From Larix kaempferi (lineage: Eukaryota > Streptophyta > Pinopsida > Pinales > Pinaceae), in the NCBI GenBank assembly GCA_027924585.1, contig BSBM01000964.1:5728501-5792500 (forward strand): a stretch of 64,000 nucleotides of DNA, written 5' to 3'. The position numbers and the translations under genes are program-made. The notes under the pieces are model-generated. The model saw only the letters and a list, made by a program, of their open reading frames with translations, searched no databases and was not told the DNA's origin. Shown here in pieces: positions 1 to 12,485 of this stretch. Positions within the stretch are counted from its first letter, which is position 1. Each line of letters opens with the position of its first letter.

Positions 1-1208
1 AATATGTCGAAACATAGTGCTTGTTATAATCACTATGAAATCTATGCAACTATGCGCACTTCATACCTAGCTCTATGCTTATAGTGGAATACTTTTTTGT
101 GAAGAACATGCAACAATTAATTAATGAAAATACATGAGATAGCAGTAATAACATAACTCAGAATCACTTTATTGATCATAGGCCACTTCAAGGGGGAAAC
201 CTCCTTTGAGCAAGCTCAATACAAACAACTTCGCGGTCCTTCATTGGCCTCAACACACACTTATATACTAAGTCTAGGTGCCAATACTATGGGTCAAAGC
301 CATGGGCCAATACAAACTATGGGTCAAAACCATGGGCCAATACAAACTATGTGTCAACAAATACTACAAGCAACTTAGAAAGCATATGCACCCAACAACA
401 ATAACACAAACTATGGTTGAACAAATACTACGGGACGTCTTACAAAGCGTATGCGTCCAACAACAATATACTAACAAAGTAAAGACATGGGTTCCTAACA
501 TTTTTAATGTTATATACCATAATGAAATGTCGTAACTCGACTTTATACATTTGTATTGTATGTTATAACTCTGAGCTAGGATCATATTGTCATTATGATC
601 CTATGCCATCTATAATATATTAATGGTTCGTATTATACCTGGCATCAAACTTGATCCATGAAAGCATACGATCGAAGGTTTGTCATGAAGTTGAATTAAA
701 CGTTACGTTTATACTAATATGGATTCAAATCCCTGAGCTTACAGTTGTAATGCATACGTGAAAATCGTAATGTTGTATGTTAGATCAATGTTATGATTTT
801 GTATTAATTTGATGTAAAAGTAATCTCGTTGTGATCTCTGAGTTGATTCAATGTATCATTTCGTATTAATGGTTATATCCACATTGTGATATGTGCATTA
901 ATTCGATATACCAATTCAGATTGATGATTTATGATCTCCGTATTAATTCAACGTGTTTCTTAGTTAATGTAGGTCATCGATGAGTGCCAACTTGGACCGG
1001 GTTTGGTGAAGCTATGTGATGGATTAGGCGCAGGACAATGTACCGTCTGGCCATCCTCGCATGGCATACTTTGGGTCATTGATCACTGATCCTTGGGATC
1101 GTAACCAATGTTTCTTAGTGTTTTTTTATGCAATGGTTTATGCCTTTACCATTTGTTTACCAAGGTTGCAGCGTTATGCTGCTGCGTTTGAGCTTTGGAT
1201 CTCTGTAG
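1..1208. other. AT-rich non-coding flank, unassigned
   Basis: No convincing coding region, RNA gene or transposon end is visible. The only structure is a short tandem repeat near 288-358. The stretch ends exactly where the 7.4-kb duplicated unit begins. It could be the outer part of the gypsy LTR or older intergenic DNA; I cannot decide from sequence alone. Confidence 0.4.
288..358. repeat. 30-bp direct repeat, about 2.3 copies
   Basis: The unit beginning TATGGGTCAAAGCCATGGGC starts at 288, recurs at 318 and partly at 348. Copies differ by one or two bases. The short open frames over it only reflect that the period is a multiple of three. Confidence 0.7.
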
Positions 1209-3847
1209 AATATCTTCACACTTATGAAAGTTTGTAAAGATGTAATATTGTGTTAAATGATGTTTATGTTTGGTTAGTAACATGGACCGCTTCTACGGCC
1301 TCCCTTTGGAGTGCTCATAGAGCTCCCCTGAGGGTTTTTCCATGTTCGGTTAGGCTAAACGATGTAGTCATCCTCGACTCTTTAATAGTTTGCTGGTGGG
1401 TGAATGTTGGTAGCATGGTCTTCGATGATGCAATGTGTGCAAAATCTCGGCGTCATGGTAAGCAAATACTTCGCCCTTATTACTGCGATTTGGTAAAATG
1501 TTTGGGGAATCATTCCTATTTTGTATTATTATGTATACAATTGTTTTATGACTCACTTGTTATTTATTGTGTAGAGTTTTATGGTGTTGTATGAACAATG
1601 ATGTAGCATGCCAAAGAGCATTGCTCCGTGGCTTGGCATTTTCAGCCGTCCACTAGATTTGCAAGGTAAAATTGTGTTATTCCTTTACAATTTTATTGTT
1701 TTTAAACTTAATACACACATTTCTTCTTAGTTATCATTATTGTATTTAAAATACTTTGATATTTATATCTAGCTTGTGTAAACTGGTTGTCGTGCAAGTT
1801 GTCCACGGGCTATACCGACGCTTGGGAATGAGTCGGCTACCATAGCCCTGGTAAGCCATGGGAAAGTAATCCTTATGACATTTCTTTTTAAAGTTTTCAG
1901 TTATTAAGTTTTGAAATCTCAACCCTAACTATCTCGTATTCAAAATGTGTCTACAGGTGGTCATGAGAACTCAAGGTAACGTTTGTGTACAATGAATGCA
2001 ATTTCAGCTTTGTGCTCACACCAAGCGTTTAAGCCCATAGAAACTGTCGTAATGGGTACATTATCATCGTTTTTGTATTATGAGCTTTTACCCTAAGCTG
2101 TGACATTCTTGTGGCTTCATCATTTAACGATTTACTTGATATGTAATGAGCCTGTAGGCATACATACTCTGTTTATGAAATGTTTATTAAAAATCTTGTC
2201 AACTCTCTTCATGATTTCATTGCATTCGATTACTTGTTATTTGCACAAAGATATTATTCGTTTAAGACCCTTGATTGGTTATGGCTCTATTTGAATACTT
2301 GTAAATAAAATCATGAATCCTTATGGCTCTGTTTATCCCTTTTTTTATTTACAAAGATTAAAACGCTACTTGTTAATTTTTTTCTTTGTGACCTCACAGA
2401 TTAGTTAAGTCCTCTGTAATCTTTTTTATTTGACCTAGTAATGCAGGTTCGATCCTCACAACACTTCCTTGTATGCTCATCATTGATGCATTTTTATGCC
2501 TTGCGGCTCTATGATAACATTAGGTTATCTCTGAGCATTTTAAATCCCAACTAAATTCGAAATGGTTCTTGTTAAAATCTTTAATGATATCGTTTCATAT
2601 GGAATTTCAACTCTGTTGTATTCGTCACAATGTTAACGAGCCTTGCGACTCTGTAATATTATTAGCTTGATTAAAATACTCTTGTATGAAGCCATGTTTA
2701 CTTTGTAATGTTTAGAACTAGAATAAGAATGCTTATGAGCCAGTACTGAATCATATTTGATGATTTAATGTATTGAATTTGTTTAACTTAATGCTTGTTA
2801 TTCACGATAGAATTCTTATTAATTATTTATGTATATAAATGTTTGTATAATAACTCTTTTCATTGAGTACAGTGTTATTACTATCTATTGCACATTTTGT
2901 TTATCTAGCTAGTTTGTATATAGGTGCTATAATATTTTCTCTTATACAAACCTTGGGTTTATATAATAATTTATAATCTGAAGATAAATTAAGAACATAG
3001 ACAGATTATAAAAAAAATATTGATTCTATCTACAGTAATATAACCACCAATCCATAGGTTCACATATGAATAATTTTGCTAATAAATAGAAATAGAATGC
3101 TACAGATACATAACATATAAATAATTTGTTTCTCATAAATAAAATCATTTACAGAATACATAATCATTGTAAAGCATACTTCATCATTTTTCTAATCATT
3201 CTAAACAATAATTATTAAATTTATAAAAATAATACTGAATACTAGTAAAATAATAAGAGGACCCGACTGAAAGAACATACCGAATCCAATCTGAAGTTCG
3301 ACGTTCCTCCGAACAAATCTTCCAGAACAACCAATTTTACTTATTCTGAAACCCCCGATCCTATTTGATGGACCACATGGACAAAGACAACTGAAGAAAC
3401 CCAGAACTATCACTCAGTTCTCCATCACAAATCAACAAAATAATTTCCCTCTTCCATCCAAGCCTCCTGCTTTTCTGATGGGAATAGATTAATAAATATT
3501 TTCCTATGACTTAGGTCTATCACAATCCTCCTACTCTAGAACATCCATCTGGAGTTCTAAACTTAAAAATAGGAATTATTCCTCCTGCACCTATTGAGGT
3601 ATTAATTAGGTTTTCACCACTATGGGAAATATTCCCAACACATGTCATTCCTCCTTATGTACCAATAAACACTATTTCAACAACTACTTCAGATTGGATT
3701 CCCTTGTTTTTATTTATTAAATAATAAAAATAATACAATATCCTCAAACAAATGTCTTTGACAAGTCAAATAATTGTTCAACAACAATTAAAAACATTAT
3801 TACAAAGTATTTAAACTTTAATTAAGGTTCTAGGGGTATTACATACA
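1209..3847 (-). mobile_element. Probable Ty3/gypsy 3' LTR and flank (unit 1)
   Basis: Read on the minus strand, pol ends near 3970 and is followed by a purine run (3848-3862, AAGGGGGGGTG on the minus strand). A TGTATGTAATACCCC start follows, typical of a polypurine tract and LTR 5' edge. So 3847 is the likely LTR boundary. I cannot find the other LTR edge, and 1209 is only the duplication edge. No real gene is visible; the short open frames at 1250-1594, 2100-2294 and 3201-3413 have no recognizable domain. Confidence 0.5.
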
Positions 3848-3969
3848 CCCCCCCTTAAAGATAACACCGTCCTTGGTGTTATTCAATATTCCATTGTTCC
3901 ATCTTGAAACAGAATTGGATATGGCTCCTGCATTTTGCTTTTCAATTCTGAAGTAGCATCTTCTAGACT

Positions 3970-4366
3970 AAGGTGCATTCAATAAACTTTTACTTGTCCA
4001 ATAATGCAGTTCTGAAGGATAATATCCCTCCTGTCAAGGATGAATTCTAGTTCCACTTGAAATTCTCCTTCCGGTTCGGCCTGTATAACATTCCAATCCA
4101 CAACATGAGTAGCATCATGTATGTATTTCTTTAACAAAGAAACATGAAAAACATTGTGTACTTTTATTGTAGGCATTAATACCAACTGATAAGCTACTGG
4201 TCCAATCTGGTCTAATATTTAAAAAGAACCAAAATACGTGAGTTTTAGTTTAGCACACTTTCCCAATCTTAAGGGACTCTTTCTTGGCTTTACCTTTACA
4301 TGAACATGGCATCCAACCTGAAACTCTTTTTTAGTTCTTTTTAAATCAGCATAGCTCTTTTCTCTA
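3970..4366 (-). pseudogene. Gypsy integrase C-terminal region, unit 1
   Basis: The minus strand gives HNVFHVSLLKKY followed by ILDRRDIILQN and IGQVKV, a very common ending of plant Ty3/gypsy integrases. Upstream it reads KSYADLKR and FQVGCHV, with a stop (TAA) replacing a codon before ILDQIGPVAYQL. I do not see a clear chromodomain. Confidence 0.8.
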
Positions 4367-5059
4367 TGTAAAATCTAACTCACAGCAGAACCTAGCTACT
4401 ATGGATTCCTCACTAGAGAAAAGATTGCAACACATTTACAGGAATAAGCATAAATATGTAAATTGAAGAACAATAACACATGAAATGGGTGAATAATGTA
4501 AATATTATTAACAGCCCAACCTCAAAATAGGTTAAGAACCTCCTTTTATACAAATCTGGAACAATTCGAATCCATCTGGAGTGTTCACACTGATCTAGCT
4601 TAGAAATAGCTCAAACCCCCCTAGGTTGACCAAAATATCCCAAACTGGTTCGAAACTACTATGTGAATGTTGGGAATGACTGGACAGGCCCATGTGACCT
4701 CACACATATGGAGAATCTAGTTGGTTAGAGGTTAGGCAGCTAGAACTGTCCAAAAACGGGCAAAGGAGGCAAGTTTGTCCACATTCTGAGCATGTGTGTC
4801 CTTGGTCAAAGAGAATCCCACAAAACAGGGAGCAAGAGCACCCTAGGCATGTAGGAAGTAATAAATGACTGGGAGGGCACACCGAACATCTAGTTTGACT
4901 TGGCACAATGCTCAGTTTTGTCCACATTGCCAATTGGTTCAAGCTAAATGACCATTTACTCACTAACCAACTTGGGGATGCATTTATTAAGTTGTTTGGT
5001 ACTAATTAACCATCAATTAATAACTGATTAATGTACATAGGTGTAATAATGTTCTAACA
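4367..5059 (-). mobile_element. Solo copia LTR inside gypsy integrase, unit 1
   Basis: This 693-bp block runs TGTAAAATC...TTCTAACA on the plus strand. Its reverse complement starts TGTTAGAACATTATTACACC and aligns along its length with the 703-bp Copia-1 LTR at 16375. Flanking pentamers are CTCTA (left) and GTCTA (right), a target duplication with one mismatch. No internal element sequence is present, so it is a solo LTR from a relative of Copia-1, left by LTR-LTR recombination. Confidence 0.85.
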
Positions 5060-5820
5060 GTCTAGCTTGAGCTGCCTTCAAATTTTGATGCACTTGTTTC
5101 ACAGTTAGCTCCATATCTATTAACAATTCAGGACTTAACATCAGTTTATCAATTGGACTACTCTAAGAAACTGGAGTGTTGCATTTACGTCCATAAAGTA
5201 TTTCAAATGGACTCATCTTAGCAGAAGTTTGAAAATTGTTATTATAAGCAAACTCAACTAAGTGTAAATAGTCTTCCCATTTTCCAGTTTTATCCATAAC
5301 ATACATTCTAAGAATGTATTCTAAAATATGATTAACTCTTTATATCTGTTAGTTTGAGGGTGAAAAGATGTATTAAAATTCAGTTTAGTATCTAACCCCT
5401 TAAACAAATCTTTCCAAAAATTACCTGTAAACTTTGTATCTCTGTGAGAAACATATATTTTAGGCACACCATGAATAACTTGTCAACCACAACCATTATA
5501 GAATCATTTTGTTTATTATTTCTAGGAAAACCAGTTATGAAATCCATACTAATAACTTCCTATTTCCATTCTGGAATGGGTAAGGGCTGCAATAAACCTG
5601 CTGGATGTTGATGTTCAGTTTTCACTTGCTAAAATTCCATGCACTTAGCTATGTATTCAACAACTTCATTCTTCATATTAGGCCAATAATATTCTTCCTT
5701 TAACATTGTAATCATTTTCTGGTAACCAGGGTGTCCTGAATAAGGTGTTTTATGCATTTCATTCACAATTAACATCTTTACTTCCCCAGAATTTGCCACA
5801 TACAATCTGTCCTTATACAT
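5060..5820 (-). pseudogene. Gypsy integrase zinc-binding and core region, unit 1
   Basis: Minus-strand reading gives MYKDRLYVANSGEVK, then HKTPYSGHPGYQK and YYWPNM (H2C2 zinc-binding integrase domain), then a stop before QVKTEHQHPAGLLQPLPIPEW. The core is degenerate: VISMDFITGFPR and SIMVVVDKL are followed directly by GVPKIYVSHRDTKF, as if a piece of the core were deleted. FHPQT follows. Stops interrupt several places. Confidence 0.8.
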
Positions 5821-5829
5821 TAATAATGT

Positions 5830-7126
5830 ATTTCTACTAAATTTAAAATATGCTTTTACTTTCCTTTGTTCATTTTCTGTTGTTTTAACCTTTATTTTCT
5901 GATATTGATCATCATTACTTGTTGCTCTTAGTATTTCAACTTATAAATCAACTTTGTAACTATTATTTGCAGCCATAAATAACATGTTAGCACAACATCT
6001 TAAAGCATCCACTACCTTATTTTCTTTCCATTTAATATGTTTTATCTCAAAATCATATTAGCTCAGAAAGGACAACCATTTGGCTTGTCTTGCATTCAAA
6101 TTTTGTTGATAAAAAAGATACTTTAGACTTACATTATCTGTTTTTAATAGGAATCATCTACCAATCAAATAATCATGCCACATTTTTAGTGCATGAATTA
6201 TATCAGCCAATTCCCAATCATGAGTTGCATAGTTTCTTTCGTGTTCTTTTAATTTTCTTGACTCATAAGCTACAACGTAGTTATCTTGCATTATTACCCC
6301 TCATAATTCTACCTTGCATGCATCCGTACAAACGATAAACTCTCTATAAGGATCTGCAATCTTAAGAATAGGAGCTATTGTTAACAAATGTTTTAGTTTT
6401 TTAAAACTTTCTTCACATTTATTATTCCATTCAAATTTCTTCCCTTTCTTTTCTAAAGAAGTTATAGGATAAGCAATTTTTGAAAACCCTTCAATAAATT
6501 TTCTGTAATAATTAGTTATTCCCATGAATGATCATATGTTAGATACGTCTTTAGGTACTGCCATTCCATAAGTGCTTTTAGTTTATCAGGATCAACCGAT
6601 ATACCTTCCTTAGTTATTACATGCCCTAATTATTGAATCTTATCCTTAAAGAAATCGCATTTGCTGAACTTTACATAAAGTTCTTATTTTCTTAATACTT
6701 GTAGTACAATTCTTAAGTGTTCTTCATGTTCTTGTTCATTGTTAGAATAAATTAATATATCGTTGATAAATACAACTAGTAATTTATCGAAGTATTTACT
6801 TAACACATTGTTCATTAAACACATAAATATTGCTGGTGCATTTGTCAACCCAAAAGGCATTACAACAAATTCATAATGACCATACCTGGTCCTAAAAGCA
6901 ATTTTATAAATGCCTTCATCTTTTACTCTTACTTGGTGATATCTCGATCACAAATATATCTTAGAAAAGATAAATGCTCCTCTAAATTGATCGAATAGAT
7001 CATCAATTCGGGGTAATGGGTATTTTTTTTAATTGTCATCTTGTTTAATTGTCTATAGTCAATACACAATCTTAAAATGCCATCTTTCTTTTTAATAAAA
7101 ATTACTGGTGCTCCCCAAGGGGACAC
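5830..7126 (-). pseudogene. Gypsy reverse transcriptase and RNase H, unit 1
   Basis: The minus strand shows [15 protein letters not shown] and CIDYRQLNK (RT start), then [12 protein letters not shown]. The catalytic box reads FINDIL, so the first aspartate of the usual YIDD/FIDD is Asn. GITNYYRKFIEGFSKIA follows, then RNase H sequence ending [19 protein letters not shown]. Frameshifts and stops separate the blocks. Confidence 0.88.
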
Positions 7127-7306
7127 ACTTTATCGTATATACTTTTTGTCAATTAATTCTTGAATTTGAGATTTTAATTCATTTAATTCCAAGATGTTCA
7201 TTCTATAAGGAGACTTCCAAGTTGGTTTTCTCCTGGTATGAGATCGATTGCGAAATCTATCTCTCTTTTAGGAGGCAGTCCTGGAACTTCTTCAGGAAAT
7301 ACATCC

Positions 7307-7810
7307 TTAAATTCCTTTATTATTGGAATTCCATTTAATATCAAGTTTATCACTTTTATCTCTGTCATTTAATATGTGAACAACAAAAACTTTGCAACCT
7401 TTTCTAACAGATCTTTTCATTTGTAAAGTAGATATTTCTCTTATCGTAGCTTTTCTATGAATTCCTTTCACTATAACATATTTATTTTCTTCAGCTTTGC
7501 ATGTAAAATATTTTTCATACCAATTCAAAATCACTTTATGTTTATCTAACCAATCCATTCCTATTATCATGTCATTGGATCCTAAAGGTAAAACATTCAA
7601 ATATGCATGTGTTTTCATGGCATTCATGTAAAATTCATAGTTTTCAACAAAACTAGTTACTTTCCTTTTTGTGCATGTAGCTAACTAAACTAACCATGAT
7701 TTATCAAATTTACTTTGTTGAAGTTTACATGCATCTACCGTTCTAGGAGATATATAACTTAAACTTGCACCTGGATCTATCAATATAGAAATAGAATTAT
7801 CTTGTAGCAT
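7307..7810 (-). pseudogene. Gypsy retropepsin region, unit 1
   Basis: The catalytic region reads ILIDPGASLSYISPRTVD near 7745-7800, with Pro where active retropepsins have Ser or Thr (D-S/T-G). The conserved NDMIIGMDWLDKHKVILNW motif follows near 7515-7590. With Pro in the triplet the protease is predicted inactive. Confidence 0.8.
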
Positions 7811-7813
7811 ACC

Positions 7814-8353
7814 TTATATTTCGATTATTGTTAATTGATGTTCTTTTTGTCGATTCTCCAATGTTGCACTGATCCTTGGTATACTTCTTGCCACATGGCC
7901 TATAGTATCATCTTCGTGTATAGAATGTATATTATTAACAATATTTATTTTCTTTGGAAAATCTTTAAAGTAGTGTAGTTCACCACACTCCCAACATTTT
8001 AAAGGACCTCTTGGATTATTAACTTTGTAATACGTAGTAGATGTATCTCTTCTTGTATTATTTAGCGCATTTTGAGGTCTGTTTCTGAAATTATTATTTT
8101 GATAATTCTTATGATTATTTCCAACACTTTTGAAAAATTTATTAACTCTTTTCTTTTGGTAAAAGGTCTTTCCCTTCAAAGATGTAAATTATCTCTCTTG
8201 TTTTTATTTTGATCAAAACAAAAATTTGCTTTTCTCATTGCATCTTCTAACATTTTTGTATTGTCATACTCAATCCTCTCTTTATAAATAACAGGAAAAC
8301 AACTTATAAATATTTGTACTTTTGGTTTTTCTTCAGTAATGTAATGCAAATAA
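7814..8353 (-). pseudogene. Gypsy gag 3' part with zinc knuckle, unit 1
   Basis: The minus strand begins beside the CACTA end with the gag motif ITEEKPKVQRFISC, then an Asn-rich linker and a zinc knuckle CWECGELHYFKDF. The usual spacing C-X2-C-X4-H-X4-C is one residue short before His. In this unit the last Cys is Phe, whereas unit 2 keeps Cys. The N-terminal half of the same gag lies beyond the insertion at 47267. Confidence 0.85.
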
Positions 8354-8630
8354 CACTAGTACAAAATGAGAGATAAGTGATAAAAAAAACGACCAAAATC
8401 CGCATATAAATGACCACTTTTGAGTTGGTGACCACTGCTAGAAAATTAGTGGCCATATATCACGCGACCAAAAATGTGGTCATATTAAGCTTGGTTATTT
8501 ATAGCTTATCTTGTGGTCATATATTTGGTCGTATATTTGGTCATTAATTGTCACAATTAATGACCACATTTTTTGTGACGTGATAAATGGCCACTAATTT
8601 GCTACCAACGATCGCCAACTCAAAAGTGGT
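8354..8630. mobile_element. Truncated left end of the CACTA-like element (unit 1)
   Basis: Begins CACTAGTACAAAATGAGAGA directly after TAA and is identical in layout to 15780-16056, but is cut at the duplication breakpoint. It has many GACCA/TGGTC subterminal motifs. Having no right end in this unit, it cannot be mobile. Confidence 0.85.
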
Positions 8631-8634
8631 AGCA

Positions 8635-11273
8635 AATATCTTCACACTTATGAAAGTTTGTAAAGATGTAATATTGTGTTAAATGATGTTTATGTTTGGT
8701 TAGTAACATGGACCGCTTCTACGGCCTCCCTTTGGAGTGCTCATAGAGCTCCCCTGAGGGTTTTTCCATGTTCGGTTAGGCTAAACGATGTAGTCATCCT
8801 CGACTCTTTAATAGTTTGCTGGTGGGTGAATGTTGGTAGCATGGTCTTCGATGATGCAATGTGTGCAAAATCTCGGCGTCATGGTAAGCAAATACTTCGC
8901 CCTTATTACTGCGATTTGGTAAAATGTTTGGGGAATCATTCCTATTTTGTATTATTATGTATACAATTGTTTTATGACTCACTTGTTATTTATTGTGTAG
9001 AGTTTTATGGTGCTGTATGAACAATGATGTAGCATGCCAAAGAGCATTGCTCCGTGGCTTGGCATTTTCAGCCGTCCACTAGATTTGCAAGGTAACATTG
9101 TGTTATTCCTTTACAATTTTATTGTTTTTAAACTTAATACACACATTTCTTCTTAAATATCATTATTGTATTTAAAATACTTTGATATTTATATCTAGCT
9201 TGTGTAAACTGGTTGTCGTGCAAGTTGTCCACGGGCTATACCGACGCTTGGGAATGAGTCGGCTACCATAGCCCTGGTAAGCCGTGGGAAAGGCATCCTT
9301 ATGACATTTCTTTTTAAAGTTTTCAGTTATTAAGTTTTGAAATCTCAACCCTAACTATCTCGTATTCAAAATGTGTCTACAGGTGGTCATGAGAACTCAA
9401 GGTAACGTTTGTGTACAATGAATGCAATTTCGGCTTTGTGCTCACACCAAGCGTTTAAGCCCATAGAAACTGTCGTAATGGGTACATTATCATCGTTTTT
9501 GTATTATGAGCTTTTACCCTAAGCTGTGACATTCTTGTGGCTTCATCATTTAACGATTTACTTGATATGTAATGAGCCTGTAGGCATACATACTCTGTTT
9601 ATGAAATGTTTATTAAAAATCTTGTCAACTCTCTTCATGAGTTCATTGCATTCGATTACTTGTTATTTGCACAAAGATATTATTCATTTAAGACCCTTGA
9701 TTGGTTATGGCTCTATTTGAATACTTGTAAATAAAATCATGAATCCTTATGGCTCTGTTTATCCCTTTTTTTATTTACAAAGATTAAAATGCTACTTGTT
9801 AATTTTTTTGTTTGTGACCTCACAGATTAGTTAAGTCCTCTGTAATCTTTTTTATTTGACCTAGTAATGCAGGTTCGATCCTCACAACTCTTCCTTGTAT
9901 GCTCATCATTGATGCATTTTTATGCCTTGCGGCTATATGATAACATTAGGTTATCTCTGAGCATTTTAAATCCCAACTAAATTCGAAATGGTTCTTGTTA
10001 AAATCTTTAATGATATCGTTTCATATGGAATTTCAACTCTATTGTATTCGTCACAATGTTAACGAGCCTTGCGACTCTATAATATTATTAGCTTGATTAA
10101 AATACTCTTGTATGAAGCCATGTTTACTTTGTAATGTTTAGAACTAGAATAAGAATGCTTATGAGCCAGTACTGAATCATATTTGATGATTTAATGTATT
10201 GAATTTGTTTAACTTAATGCTTGTTATTCACGATAGAATTCTTATTAATTATTTATGTATATAAATGTTTGTATAATAACTCTTTTCATTGAGTACAGTG
10301 TTATTACTATCTATTGCACATTTTGTTTATCTAGCTAGTTTGTATATAGGTGCTATAATATTTTCTCTTATACAAACCTTGGGTTTATATAATAATTTAT
10401 AATCTGAAGATAAATTAAGAACATAGACAGATTATAAAAAAAATATTGATTCTATCTACAGTAATATAACCACCAATCCATAGGTTCACATATGAATAAT
10501 TTTGCTAATAAATAGAAATAGAATGCTACAGATACATAACATATAAATAATTTGTTTCTCATAAATAAAATCATTTACATAATACATAATCATTGTAAAG
10601 CATACTTCATCATTTTTCTAATCATTCTAAACAATAATTATTAAATTGATAAAAATAATACTGAATACTAGTAAAATAATAAGAGGACCCGACTGAAAGA
10701 ACATACCGAATCCAATCTGAAGTTCGACGTTCCTCCGAACAAATCTTCCAGAACAACCAATTTTACTTATTCTGAAACCCCCGATCCTATTTGATGGACC
10801 ACATGGACAAAGACAACTGAAGAAACCCAGAACTATCACTCAGTTCTCCATCACAAATCAACAAAATAATTTCCCTCTTCCATCCAAGCCTCCTGCTTTT
10901 CTGATGGGAATAGATTAATAAATATTTTCCTATGACTTAGGTCTATCACAATCCTCCTACTCTAGAACATCCATCTGGAGTTCTAAACTTAAAAATAGGA
11001 ATTATTCCTCCTGCACCTATTGAGGTATTAATTAGGTTTTCACCACTATGGGAAATATTCCCAACACATGTCATTCCTCCTTATGTACCAATAAACACTA
11101 TTTCAACAACTACTTCAGATTGGATTCCCTTGTTTTTATTTATTAAATAATAAAAATAATACAATATCCTCAAACAAATGTCTTTGACAAGTCAAATAAT
11201 TGTTCAACAACAATTAAAAACATTATTACAAAGTATTTAAACTTTAATTAAGGTTCTAGGGGTATTACATACA
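8635..11273 (-). mobile_element. Probable Ty3/gypsy 3' LTR and flank (unit 2)
   Basis: Duplicate of 1209-3847, with the purine run at 11274-11288 and the same TGTATGTAATACCCC edge on the minus strand. Differences from unit 1 are scattered substitutions. No gene is seen in it. Confidence 0.5.
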
Positions 11274-11792
11274 CCCCCCCTTAAAGATAACACCGTCCTT
11301 GGTGTTATTCAATATTCCATTGTTCCATCTTGAAACAGAATTGGATATGGCTCCTGCATTTTGCTTTTCAATTCTGAAGTAGCATCTTCTATACTAAGGT
11401 GCATTCAATAAACTTTTACTTGTCCAATAATGCAGTTCTGAAGGATAATATCCCTCCTGTCAAGGATGAATTCTAGTTCCACTTGAAATTCTCCTTCCGG
11501 TTCGGCCTGTATAACATTCCAATCCACAACATGAGTAGCATCATGTATGTATTTATTTAACAAAGAAACATGAAAAACATTGTGTACTTTTATTGTAGGC
11601 ATTAATACCAACTGATAAGCTACTGGTCCAATCTGGTCTAATATTTAAAAAGAACCAAAATACGTGAGTTTTAGTTTAGCACACTTTCCCAATCTTAAGG
11701 GACTCTTTCTTGGCTTTAGCTTTACATGAACATGGCATCCAACCTGAAACTCTTTTTTAGTTCTTTTTAAATCAGCATAGCTCTTTTCTCTA

Positions 11793-12485
11793 TGTAAAAT
11801 CTAACTCACAGCAGAACCTAGCTACTATGGATTCCTCACTAGAGAAAAGATTGCAACACATTTACAGGAATAAGCATAAATATGTAAACTGAAGAACAAT
11901 AACACATGAAATGGGTGAATAATGTAAATATTATTAACAGCCCAACCTCAAAATAGGTTAAGAACCTCCTTTTATACAAATCTGGAACAATTCGAATCCA
12001 TCTGGAGTGTTCACACTGATCTAGCTTAGAAATAGCTCAAACCCCCCTAGGTTGACCAAAATATCCCAAACTGGTTCGAAACTACTATGTGAATGTTGGG
12101 AATGACTGGACAGGCCCATGTGACCTCACACATATGGAGAATCTAGTTGGTTAGAGGTTAGGCAGCTAGAACTGTCCAAAAACGGGCAAAGGAGGCAAGT
12201 TTGTCCACATTCTGAGCATGTGTGTCCTTGGTCAAAGAGAATCCCACAAAACAGGGAGCAAGAGAACCCTAGGCATGTAGGAAGTAATAAATGACTGGGA
12301 GGGCGCACCGAACATCTAGTTTGACTTGGCACAATGCTCAGTTTTGTCCACATTGCCAATTGGTTCAAGCTAAATGACCATTTACTCACTAACCAACTTG
12401 GGGATGCATTTATTAAGTTGTTTGGTACTAATTAACCACCAATTAATAACTGATTAATGTACATAGGTGTAATAATGTTCTAACA
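11793..12485 (-). mobile_element. Solo copia LTR inside gypsy integrase, unit 2
   Basis: Duplicate of 4367-5059 with the same CTCTA/GTCTA flanks. It differs by a few substitutions, for example GAGAACCC against GAGCACCC, and GCGCACC against GCACACC. It was copied with the segment and is not a separate insertion. Confidence 0.85.

Larger units (their letters stand above)
3970..8353 (-). pseudogene. Decayed Ty3/gypsy polyprotein, unit 1 (gag 3' part, PR, RT, RH, IN)
   Basis: On the minus strand the remains read, in Ty3/gypsy order, gag zinc knuckle, retropepsin, reverse transcriptase, RNase H, integrase zinc domain, integrase core and integrase C-terminus. The frame is broken by many stops and small indels, so no functional protein is possible. 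Gag is cut at 8353 by the CACTA end, and the integrase region is split by a solo LTR (4367-5059). Both the catalytic RT motif (FIND for the usual F/YIDD) and the protease triplet (DPG for D-S/T-G) are altered, here and in unit 2. Those changes predate the duplication. Confidence 0.9.
1209..8630. repeat. Tandem segmental duplication, unit 1
   Basis: Everything from the AATATCTTCACAC motif at 1209 to GTGGT at 8630 recurs in the same order and orientation 7426 bp downstream. I counted about 16 substitutions in the first 1.5 kb and about 6 per kb around 4-5 kb, so the copies are about 99% identical. The unit carries gypsy 3' sequence, a solo copia LTR and the first 277 bp of the CACTA-like element. 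Bases 8631-8634 (AGCA) are filler at the junction and belong to neither parent end. Confidence 0.95.

Noticed and set aside
1250-1594. 114-codon open frame, duplicated at 8676-9020
   Set aside because: Conserved only because the whole segment is duplicated; no known motif, and it lies in probable LTR or flank sequence.
4700-4963. Cys-rich 87-codon minus-strand frame (also 12126-12389)
   Set aside because: Lies wholly within the solo copia LTR, which is non-coding.
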